Below are positions 57,296 through 64,000 of a stretch of 64,000 bases of DNA, piece by piece (within the stretch, counting starts at the first letter, position 1; each line of letters opens with the position of its first letter). The notes below the pieces were generated by a model. It ran no database searches, had not been told where the DNA came from, and worked only from the letters and a program-made list of their open reading frames with translations. Made by a program: the position numbers and the translations under genes. Where the stretch lies: the NCBI GenBank assembly GCA_020721045.1, contig DYNN01000003.1, positions 1 through 64,000 on the forward strand. Direction: 5' to 3'. Source of the DNA: Thiomargarita sp. (GTDB lineage Bacteria; Pseudomonadota; Gammaproteobacteria; Beggiatoales; Beggiatoaceae).

Positions 57296-57934
57296 TTATA
57301 TCCAAAAAGCAGTTTTCGTCATGATTTTAGAAGTCATCGCCATCATCCAACAAATCGGTTTGGGTAAAGGAACACCTCCATTTTCTAGGGCAGTTGTAGC
57401 ATGACGGCTTTCATCTTCTTTCATTTGTTCTAAAATCATCTGACTTTTAATGTCTTGAGCGGGTAATTGTTTCAAATGGTTATCTATATGTTTGATTACT
57501 TGATGTTCGGTTTCTGCGACAAAACCCAAACTCCATTTGTCACCAGCAATTCCTGCCATAGCACCTATCATAAATGAACCTTGATACCACAGTGGATTGA
57601 GCCAACTTACATGTCCACCTAATTCATGTATCCGCGTTTCACACCAATGTAAATGATCGTTTTCTTCTAGTGCTGCCCGTCGCATATTATGCCTGACGCT
57701 GTCACTGTGAGCGGTCATGGCTTGTCCTTGGTATAAAGCTTGTGCCGCAACTTCGCCCGCATGATTGACGCGCATTAAACGTGAAGAAAGTAATTTTTCC
57801 TCAACGGTTAGTTCTGCATCTTCTGTTGATTTTGCAGGATTAATACGTTCAGTAATCAATGGTTGTCCAAATACGGTACGTAGTCCTTGATCGAATTGAC
57901 TGATGAGCACGTCAAAAGGGGATAATTTGCGCAT
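57296..57934 (-). CDS. coq7: Ubiquinone biosynthesis hydroxylase Coq7
   Basis: A 212-aa di-iron hydroxylase for the last ring hydroxylation in ubiquinone synthesis. Iron ligands are visible in R-V-N-H-A-G-E-V-A-A-Q-A-L-Y, E-E-N-D-H-L-H-W-C, A-E-T-E-H-Q-V and E-D-E-S-R-H-A. The membrane-binding tail (P-I-C-W-M-M-A-M-T-S-K-I-M) is at the C-terminus. It follows the HyfB-like gene on the same strand by 33 bp. UbiK, encoded elsewhere in the window, serves the same pathway. Confidence 0.95.
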   Translation of the reverse strand: MRKLSPFDVLISQFDQGLRTVFGQPLITERINPAKSTEDAELTVEEKLLSSRLMRVNHAGEVAAQALYQGQAMTAHSDSVRHNMRRAALEENDHLHWCETRIHELGGHVSWLNPLWYQGSFMIGAMAGIAGDKWSLGFVAETEHQVIKHIDNHLKQLPAQDIKSQMILEQMKEDESRHATTALENGGVPLPKPICWMMAMTSKIMTKTAFWI

Positions 57935-57967
57935 ATTTTCTCCATTTTAATTATTATAAATAACGGG

Positions 57968-59998
57968 TTATGTAAATGTAATTAACCAAAGTAACAATAG
58001 TAGAGTGAAGAAGGAATAAGAAAGGTAAATCCGAATGTTACCTGTTTGAATTCGAGATAAATGGCGCGCAATAAACATAATCCAATGTCCAATCGGTTCA
58101 TAAAGAACTGGTGAGCTACGATCTCGAATGTTAAGTTGATAACGTATTTCGGTATTGTATAAGGTTTCATCTTTGCGCTGTTCTATGTGTTCTTCTACCA
58201 ACCATACCGGTTGAAAAATGCGCCGAATAGGCATGGCAAAAGCGGTGGCGGTGTATTGTGCGCGGCTATTTCCTTCTTGACCAAAACCACAATCCCATGG
58301 GTGAGCGCGACGACGGCGCAGGGTTTTGGGTCCATGCAGTAGTAAGTAACTTAGGGTCCAAACGATAACGATAAATAATAATACTAAAGGTGCGCTATAA
58401 GATGCAACATGGGGTGATATCGGAGTTAACCATAGCCAGCCTTCAATTGATGCATTGGGTAAGCCGCTACCTAATAAGTGTTGTGCAATTGTGTCTAATA
58501 ACGTAATAGTAGTGGTAGGTAAGATGCCAAATATTAAGCAACAAACGGCTAACAGTCCCAGTGCCATTCTCATCCCTAAACTAACTTCACGTGCATGGCG
58601 AACATGGCGGTCCCGTGGTTGTCCTAAAAAGGCAATGCCGTACATTTTTACAAAGCAAGTTGCTGATAAAGCACCAGTTAATGCTAATAATGCGGCACTG
58701 AAAGGCACGATAACACGCAAAACACCGCTGTCTAAATTGGGTGCTTGTAATGCAGTTTGAAAAGTAAGCCATTCTGACACAAAACCGTTAAACGGAGGTA
58801 ATGCAGAAATGGATAAGCAACCAACTAAGGTAAAGAAAGCGGTTTGAGGCAGTCGGTGAATAAGTCCACCCATGTATTCCAAATTGCGTTCATGGGTTGC
58901 GTGCACGATGGCACCTGCACTTAAGAATAATAAACTTTTAAATAGGGAATGATTAAAAGCATGGTATAAAGCAGCAATCAACCCTAAAGCCCCAATAAAT
59001 AGATGTCCAGTTGTGATAAACAAAATACTGAGTCCAAGCCCCATGCAAATGATGCCAATGTTTTCAATGGATGAGTAAGCCAGTAATCGCTTAATATCGT
59101 TTTGCATTAAAGCGTATAAAATGCCTAATAAAGCGGAAATTCCACCGAGAATGACTAAAGTTAATCCCCACGTCCAATGTAATAATTCGATGCCTAATAA
59201 GTCAAATACGATGCGAATCAGTCCATAAATCGCAATTTTTAGCATGACGCCACTCATCAATGCAGAAATATGTGAAGGTGCAACTGGATGTGCTTCTGGT
59301 AACCAAATGTGGATAGGAAATAAACCCGCTTTCATGCCAAAACCAAATAATGCTAAACCAAAGGTGATGGTTGCCCAAGTGGGAATTAAATCAACTTGTC
59401 GCATCATTTCAAAAGTAAAATTATTACCAAAACTGACCAAAACGGCAAAGGCGAGTAAAATAGCAAGTCCACCGACGTGCGCCATGAGCAAGTATAAAAA
59501 GGCTGCGCGACGATTAGCCGATTGTAAATGTTGATAAACCACGAGAAAATAACTAGATAAAGACATTAATTCCCATGAAATCATAAACACAAAAGCGTCA
59601 GCCGCTAATAAAACTAATAACATACTGGCAATGAATAAGCCAGTGAAAAATCCAAGTATTGCAAGGGAGTAGGAGGAATGTTCAAATTCACGCACATAGC
59701 TAGGCGCATAAATACTGATTGCTGTGGTAACAATGCCTACAATAACAAAAAATAGGGCTGAAAGCGGGTCTAAGCAGATATGCCATTGTAACCAAGGTAA
59801 ACCCAGATAAAATTTAGTAGTAATGGTTATATTATTGACTAAGATAATACCACCACTAATAACTGCACTAATGCCTGAAATACCTAATAAAATAAATGTG
59901 CCCAGTCGCAATAATATTGGATAACGATCAGCGCCGAGTGCAATAAGACTTGATAATAAAGCACAGCCGATTGAGAGGATAATAAATGATAATGCCAT
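57968..59998 (-). CDS. hyfB: HyfB-like proton-translocating membrane subunit (NuoL/ND5 family)
   Basis: A 676-aa polytopic protein with about 16 helices. The Proton_antipo_M core spans residues 120-420 and includes S-W-E-L-M-S-L-S-S-Y-F-L-V and L-P-E-A-H-P-V-A-P-S-H-I-S-A-L-M-S-G, with conserved Lys in F-G-M-K-A-G-L-F-P. The C-terminal extension (H-P-W-D-C-G-F) and length match hydrogenase-4 component B. It would move protons or Na+ coupled to redox chemistry. No hydrogenase or other Hyf/Nuo subunit genes are adjacent, so its partner is unknown. coq7 follows it. Confidence 0.85.
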   Translation of the reverse strand: MALSFIILSIGCALLSSLIALGADRYPILLRLGTFILLGISGISAVISGGIILVNNITITTKFYLGLPWLQWHICLDPLSALFFVIVGIVTTAISIYAPSYVREFEHSSYSLAILGFFTGLFIASMLLVLLAADAFVFMISWELMSLSSYFLVVYQHLQSANRRAAFLYLLMAHVGGLAILLAFAVLVSFGNNFTFEMMRQVDLIPTWATITFGLALFGFGMKAGLFPIHIWLPEAHPVAPSHISALMSGVMLKIAIYGLIRIVFDLLGIELLHWTWGLTLVILGGISALLGILYALMQNDIKRLLAYSSIENIGIICMGLGLSILFITTGHLFIGALGLIAALYHAFNHSLFKSLLFLSAGAIVHATHERNLEYMGGLIHRLPQTAFFTLVGCLSISALPPFNGFVSEWLTFQTALQAPNLDSGVLRVIVPFSAALLALTGALSATCFVKMYGIAFLGQPRDRHVRHAREVSLGMRMALGLLAVCCLIFGILPTTTITLLDTIAQHLLGSGLPNASIEGWLWLTPISPHVASYSAPLVLLFIVIVWTLSYLLLHGPKTLRRRRAHPWDCGFGQEGNSRAQYTATAFAMPIRRIFQPVWLVEEHIEQRKDETLYNTEIRYQLNIRDRSSPVLYEPIGHWIMFIARHLSRIQTGNIRIYLSYSFFTLLLLLWLITFT

Positions 59999-60068
59999 AT
60001 ATTTTATGAATGATTAAAGTGCAAATAATATTATGGTAACAGATTATTTTCTTTGATATCGTCAGTTT

Positions 60069-60098
60069 TTGCAAATATAAACTATTTATGCATATAAT
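60069..60098 (+). promoter_or_regulatory. Sigma70-like promoter of the MBL-fold gene
   Basis: TTGCAA at 60069-60074, an 18-bp spacer and TATAAT at 60093-60098, 46 bp upstream of the ATG at 60144. Confidence 0.55.
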
Positions 60099-60143
60099 TA
60101 CAGAGATGGTTATTTTTTAATTTAGTTAATTCAAGGAGATATA

Positions 60144-61085
60144 ATGACTGCTTTTCAAGATCACGCTTTTAATATTACCACAATTGATACTTATTTTGAG
60201 CGTTCGCAATTAGCTGCAAGCCATTTAATCGTAGAAGGGCAACGGGCTACATTCGTTGATACGGGTACTACATTTTCGGTGCCGCATTTGTTAGAAGTGC
60301 TCACTCTGAAGAAAATCCCATTTGAAAATGTTGATTATGTCATTGTGACACATGTTCACTTAGACCATGCGGGAGGTGCGGGTAAATTATTGGAATTATT
60401 ACCTAATGCTCGCTTAGTCGTACATCCACGCGGTGCAAGACATTTGATTGATCCCAGTAAATTAAAAATGGGGGCAATTGCTGTTTATGGGGAGGAAGTT
60501 TTTCAGAAAAATTACGGGGATGTTATTCCAGTGGCAACTGATCGAGTCATTGAAGCACCTGACGAATTCACGCTAGATTTAAATGGTAGAACGCTGACTT
60601 TCTTAGATACACCAGGTCATGCTAAACACCATTTTTGTATATTTGATGAAAAAAGCCATAGTTTCTTTACTGGGGATACTTTTGGTATTTCTCATCGTGA
60701 TTTTGACACGGATAAAGGCAGTTTTATTTATGCCACAACAACACCCGTGCAATTTGAACCCGCCGCTTATCACCACTCAATCAATCGACTATTGACTTAT
60801 CAACCAAAAAAGATGTATTTAACGCATTATGGCGAAGTCGATAATGTTAATAAATTGGCTGATAAATTGCATAATTCCATAGATGAATTGGTCATTTTAA
60901 TGGAATCTGTTGCTGATAACACACAACAACGTCATTCGCTATTAACAGATGCGATTATGCGCTATTTTCTAAAAGAATTACGTCAATTAGATTGCCAATT
61001 ACCAGAAGCAAAATGTCGAGAATTACTTGCCCTTGATGTAGAACTTAATGCGCAGGGTTTGGAAGTGTGGTGGGATAAAGGATAG
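60144..61085 (+). CDS. MBL-fold metallo-hydrolase
   Basis: A 313-aa metallo-beta-lactamase-fold enzyme. The metal motif H-x-H-x-D-H lies in T-H-V-H-L-D-H-A-G-G (about residues 71-80). Further ligands are in D-T-P-G-H-A-K-H-H (about 155), F-F-T-G-D-T-F-G and the C-terminal L-T-H-Y-G. Such enzymes hydrolyse thioesters, phosphodiesters or lactones; the substrate cannot be told. AAGGAGATATA precedes the ATG. The phosphoesterase gene follows 11 bp after its stop codon, so the two are probably co-transcribed. Confidence 0.88.
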   Translation: MTAFQDHAFNITTIDTYFERSQLAASHLIVEGQRATFVDTGTTFSVPHLLEVLTLKKIPFENVDYVIVTHVHLDHAGGAGKLLELLPNARLVVHPRGARHLIDPSKLKMGAIAVYGEEVFQKNYGDVIPVATDRVIEAPDEFTLDLNGRTLTFLDTPGHAKHHFCIFDEKSHSFFTGDTFGISHRDFDTDKGSFIYATTTPVQFEPAAYHHSINRLLTYQPKKMYLTHYGEVDNVNKLADKLHNSIDELVILMESVADNTQQRHSLLTDAIMRYFLKELRQLDCQLPEAKCRELLALDVELNAQGLEVWWDKG

Positions 61086-61096
61086 ATCGGATAGAA

Positions 61097-61606
61097 ATGA
61101 AAATAGGGATTGTTTCAGATAGTCATGACAATATCCCGCTGTTATGCGCAGCCGTAGAACAGGCGCAACGTAGTGGTGCTGAAACCATTTTGCATTGTGG
61201 TGATATTGTTTCTGCGAATACATTAAGAAAATTGCGTGCTTACCATTTACCGATTCATGTCATTCATGGTAATAATTTGGGCGATTTATATTATTTAACA
61301 CTATTGGCAACGAATACGAACAATGCCATCCGTTATTATGGGCAAGATGCTGATATTAAATTGGCTGGAAAACGTATTTTTTTAGTCCATTTTCCGCATT
61401 ATGCACAAGCAATGGCTAAAACCGGTGATTATGATTTAGTTTGTTGCGGACATGATCACCGTGCCAATATACAACTGATTCACAACATAAAAGAGAAAAC
61501 AACTGTACTCTGCAATCCGGGCACAGTCGGCGGCATTGACGCGCCTGCCACCTACATTCTGGGCGACTTAAGCACAATGGAATTTACTATTTTTCCCGTA
61601 ATATAG
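61097..61606 (+). CDS. YfcE/MJ0936-type metallophosphoesterase
   Basis: A 169-aa calcineurin-like phosphodiesterase with the five family motifs: G-I-V-S-D-S-H-D-N (residues 4-12), L-H-C-G-D-I (about 32-37), V-I-H-G-N-N, V-C-C-G-H-D-H and C-N-P-G-T-V-G-G. Family members hydrolyse phosphodiesters with two metal ions in the cytosol. It lies 11 bp downstream of the MBL-fold gene, which suggests a two-gene operon of hydrolases acting in one pathway. Confidence 0.9.
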   Translation: MKIGIVSDSHDNIPLLCAAVEQAQRSGAETILHCGDIVSANTLRKLRAYHLPIHVIHGNNLGDLYYLTLLATNTNNAIRYYGQDADIKLAGKRIFLVHFPHYAQAMAKTGDYDLVCCGHDHRANIQLIHNIKEKTTVLCNPGTVGGIDAPATYILGDLSTMEFTIFPVI

Positions 61607-61643
61607 GCGATAATACCCTGACGCTATGCTCATTTAAAAAAAC

Positions 61644-61714
61644 GTCATTCCCACAAAAGTGGTAATCCGCAGTCCCGCAAAGATATTGGATTTTTATCTT
61701 TATGTGAGAATGAC
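61644..61714. repeat. Nested inverted repeat downstream of the phosphoesterase gene
   Basis: GTCATTCCCACA (61644-61655) pairs with TGTGAGAATGAC (61703-61714). Inside it an AAAGATA...TATCTTT hairpin can also form. It begins 38 bp past the stop codon and may terminate the two-gene operon, or be a dispersed repeat. Confidence 0.65.
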
Positions 61715-61797
61715 TTAATTGTTTAACACAGCAATACTAACCGTTATGTTAAAATGTTATTATTCTCATATGAAGATAGACATTAGGTGTATTAATG

Positions 61798-62109
61798 TTA
61801 CGCCGTAGTCGAGGTCCTTGTGTTTCTTCGAGCTGGTAAATCTGCAGGAGGAGATTTCTTTTTAAGTTTGTTGTTCAAATAATCATGCAACCATTGTTCT
61901 GAAACACCGCTCACCCGCGCAATAGCTGCTAACGATATTCTTTCTATCAATAGCTTATCAATCAATTCCTTGGTTTCCTGAGAAATCACTTTATTTTTCG
62001 GGTTGTTAACAAATTGTCGATTGCAGTCTTTACAAGCATATTTTTTCTTACCATTGTGAATGCTGCCATTTTTCACAATATTGGTAGAACCACATTTTGG
62101 GCATTCCAT
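61798..62109 (-). pseudogene. IS1-family transposase remnant (InsA-type part)
   Basis: A 103-aa reading frame. The N-terminal zinc finger C-P-K-C-G...C-K-D-C-N-R-Q-F-V (residues 3-33) and the HTH segment R-I-S-L-A-A-I-A-R-V-S-G-V-S-E-Q-W-L match the first half of IS1-type transposases. The catalytic InsB half (DDE-type) is missing and the last residues A-R-R-N-T-R-T-S-T-T-A look out of frame. The element appears inactive. I could not identify its inverted repeats. Confidence 0.75.
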
Positions 62110-62677
62110 AATATTTCTCCTAAATCAGTGGTTAATAAAGTAACCGTAAACCATCACTTTTATAAGTGTATCCCTATTTTACATGGTAATTAAAAATTAT
62201 GCATCTGTCCATAAAAATGGATTTTAGGTATAATTTTTGCTTAAATTATAGTGATAAATTTATCCAGTAAAATAAGTTATTATATAAAAAGTAGATATTT
62301 ACACAAATCAGAAAAATTGTGGTGATTTTCTAATTAATTGTATTTTCAGTAAAAGTTAAAGACAAAAAAATTGTCTATCCTAAAAAGATGCAATTTTCAA
62401 TCCCAATAGACAATAGTATTTCTAAAAGAATTAAAGAGTTGAAGAAGTGTATTTAACCATTAATCGTGATATTAATGGAAAGTACAATTAAATTGTTAAG
62501 TAGTTTTGTTCATCTCACCAAGATGCACCTGTACTAGAGACTTGACTGAGACTAAATGTTATGTAGAATACAAAAGCGCACGGGATGAAATATTATTTCG
62601 TGTTTTGATAGATTCGCTCGACAGTGTTGCTGTCGTAGTCACTATAGATTTTGATAAGAAAAAGATCGGAAAATACT
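62110..62677. other. AT-rich intergenic region after the IS1 remnant
   Basis: A 568-bp non-coding gap. It contains the short inverted repeat ATTGTCTA (62370-62377) and TAGACAAT (62407-62414). No promoter stands out and no reading frame has coding character. Confidence 0.5.
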
Positions 62678-63619
62678 ATGTCATCAGCTCTAATTTGCGG
62701 TTCCTTTGCATTCGACACTATTATGGTTTTTAATGATAAATTCAAGCATCACATTCTGCCTGATCAAGTCCACATTTTAAATGTTTCTTTTATGGTGCCC
62801 AATATGCGCCGTGAATTTGGTGGATGCGCTGGTAATATTGCTTACAATTTAAAATTATTGGGTGGTAATCCACTGGTTATGGGTACTGTTGGCATTGATT
62901 TTACGCCTTATGCGGAATGGATGGATACTTGCCAAATTGCGCGCACACACCTTAAAACCATTGCGGATAGCTACACGGCACAAGCATTCATTACCACAGA
63001 TATGGATGATAATCAAATTACCGCATTTCATCCGGGTGCTATGAATTTTTCGCATGAAAATCAAATAAATATGGCAAAAGATATCAGCATTGGTATCGTA
63101 TCACCAGATGGACGTGATGGTATGATTCAACACGCACAACAATTCGCCGCTGCCAATATTCCGTTTATTTTTGATCCCGGTCAAGGAATGCCTATGTTTG
63201 ACGGCAATGATTTAACTCAATTTATTGACCAAGCCACTTGGGTGATTGTGAATGATTATGAATGGCAATTATTACACGAACGCACCGGTTTATCGACTCA
63301 ACAAGTCACTGAACGAGTTGAAGCATTAATTGTGACTAAAGGGGCAGAAGGTTCAATTATTTATACAAAAACCGATACTTATCAAATTCCTAATGCCAAA
63401 CCCAATACAGTCAAAGACCCTACAGGATGTGGTGATGCGTTTCGCGGTGGATTATTATACGGTTTAATGCACAATTTTGATTGGAAAACAACCGGACGTA
63501 TTGCTTCGTTATTAGGTGCGATCAAAGTTGAACAACCTGGTACACAAAACCATCGTTTCACTTTAGATGAATTCAAACAACGTTTTCAAGCTAATTTTGG
63601 TTATGAATTAACTTTATAA
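62678..63619 (+). CDS. PfkB-family carbohydrate (adenosine-type) kinase
   Basis: A 313-aa sugar or nucleoside kinase. The N-terminal I-C-G-S-F-A-F-D-T-I-M-V and G-G-C-A-G-N-I-A-Y-N-L-K-L-L-G-G form the substrate-binding face. The C-terminal D-P-T-G-C-G-D-A-F-R-G-G (about residues 248-259) carries the catalytic Asp and anion hole. The sequence is closest in style to adenosine kinase-like proteins, but the substrate is not certain. I chose the ATG at 62678, where the family N-terminus begins; the longer reading frame starts at 62651. Confidence 0.9.
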   Translation: MSSALICGSFAFDTIMVFNDKFKHHILPDQVHILNVSFMVPNMRREFGGCAGNIAYNLKLLGGNPLVMGTVGIDFTPYAEWMDTCQIARTHLKTIADSYTAQAFITTDMDDNQITAFHPGAMNFSHENQINMAKDISIGIVSPDGRDGMIQHAQQFAAANIPFIFDPGQGMPMFDGNDLTQFIDQATWVIVNDYEWQLLHERTGLSTQQVTERVEALIVTKGAEGSIIYTKTDTYQIPNAKPNTVKDPTGCGDAFRGGLLYGLMHNFDWKTTGRIASLLGAIKVEQPGTQNHRFTLDEFKQRFQANFGYELTL

Positions 63620-63877
63620 TCGAATTATAGTGAATTTTCTTTAATCATCATTTTGCTCGTTAAATACCGTCAGTTCCATTTGTATTCTTAAAGTAGTGCT
63701 GGGTAGCGAGCAAATCTTCAATATCCTGTCAAAATAAAATTAATGAGCTTCAGGGTAAAAATCTTCACCAAATAATTGTGCATAAGTAATTTAAGTTGCT
63801 TAATCATGCAAGCGGTTATCGAATGGGCATCAATCTCTTAAATCTCATTCACTCCTTGGTATTTTTAAGGATACATA

Positions 63878-64000
63878 ATGAAAATTTCACCCTTTTCACT
63901 ACTAAAATCAATCATCTTTATTGTCTGCCTAATTCCTTGTATCATGTTAATAATCAACTTATTAAACGATAATTTAGGCGTGAATCCCATTGAAACATTA
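63878..64000 (+). CDS. msrQ: MsrQ heme-binding membrane subunit, 5' part (cut by the window edge)
   Basis: Only the first 41 codons are in the window. They encode a first membrane helix followed by N-D-N-L-G-V-N-P-I-E-T-L, which matches the start of MsrQ/YedZ (family pattern G-A-N-P-I-E). MsrQ passes electrons from the quinone pool to the periplasmic methionine sulfoxide reductase MsrP. AAGG lies 7 bp before the ATG. msrP, normally directly upstream, is not there. The short visible length limits certainty. Confidence 0.65.
   Translation, partial: MKISPFSLLKSIIFIVCLIPCIMLIINLLNDNLGVNPIETL

Noticed and set aside
58455-58760. A 101-aa plus-strand reading frame inside the HyfB-like gene
   Set aside because: Antisense shadow of a conserved membrane protein gene.
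62370-62414. Short inverted repeat ATTGTCTA/TAGACAAT as an IS end
   Set aside because: Only 8 bp, not matched on the other side of the IS1 remnant, and expected by chance in AT-rich DNA.
62506-62733. A 75-aa reading frame upstream of the PfkB kinase
   Set aside because: It overlaps the kinase start in another frame, has no ribosome binding site and no recognisable family.

Overview
The window reads as a chromosomal stretch of an AT-rich gammaproteobacterium. The gene set (lepA-lepB-DUF4845-rnc, gyrA, prlC, glmS, coq7, ubiK, comM, ccmA, cbb3 oxidase, class I PHB synthase, several PAS-rich hybrid kinases) together with dispersed palindromic repeats suggests a Beggiatoa-like member of the Thiotrichales. 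That placement is an inference from gene content and style; no rRNA or other definitive marker is present. I see no tRNA, rRNA or CRISPR array.

Layout. 1-3.1 kb: a decayed REP-associated transposase (RAYT) between two inverted REP palindromes, an LprI-like protein, an ABC-2 permease and a methionine-rich coiled-coil membrane protein. 3.1-10 kb: uvrD, a two-receiver hybrid kinase whose 3' end lies in a G/C-tract repeat element, znuB and a radical SAM/SPASM protein. 10-14.6 kb: alaC, phaC, an unknown exported protein and tpx. 14.7-17 kb: a zinc-ribbon/coiled-coil gene that looks frameshifted, a BLUF blue-light receptor, and a methyltransferase gene sitting between 78-80 bp direct repeats. 17-25.7 kb: housekeeping genes (prlC, glmS, gspJ-like, thioredoxin, NUC1 nuclease, ccmA, comM, ubiK). 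25.7-35 kb: a 135-bp MITE with an 11-bp target duplication, a MetOD1 sensor overlapping a hybrid kinase, ccoNOQP and a 1027-aa PAS hybrid kinase. 35-39.5 kb: a DUF1294 protein, tex, and a zinc-ribbon/PH-domain protein with an unusual palindromic start region. 39.6-50.3 kb: a 2000-aa exported multidomain protein, a small winged-helix protein and a 1221-aa protein made only of about ten PAS domains. 50.7-60 kb: gyrA, rnc, DUF4845, lepB, lepA, coq7 and an isolated HyfB-like proton-pumping subunit. 60-64 kb: an MBL-fold hydrolase with a phosphoesterase, an IS1-type remnant, a PfkB kinase and the start of msrQ.

How it fits together. Microaerobic respiration (cbb3 oxidase, CcmA, ubiquinone genes) and carbon storage (PhaC) sit among a dense sensory apparatus: three hybrid kinases, the PAS-only protein, BLUF and MetOD1. 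The main accessory features are the giant secreted protein, with nine Ig-like repeats, a degenerate MACPF-like segment and a glycine-rich tail, and at least three families of short palindromic or mobile repeats. Several of these repeats supply stop codons or flank acquired genes.
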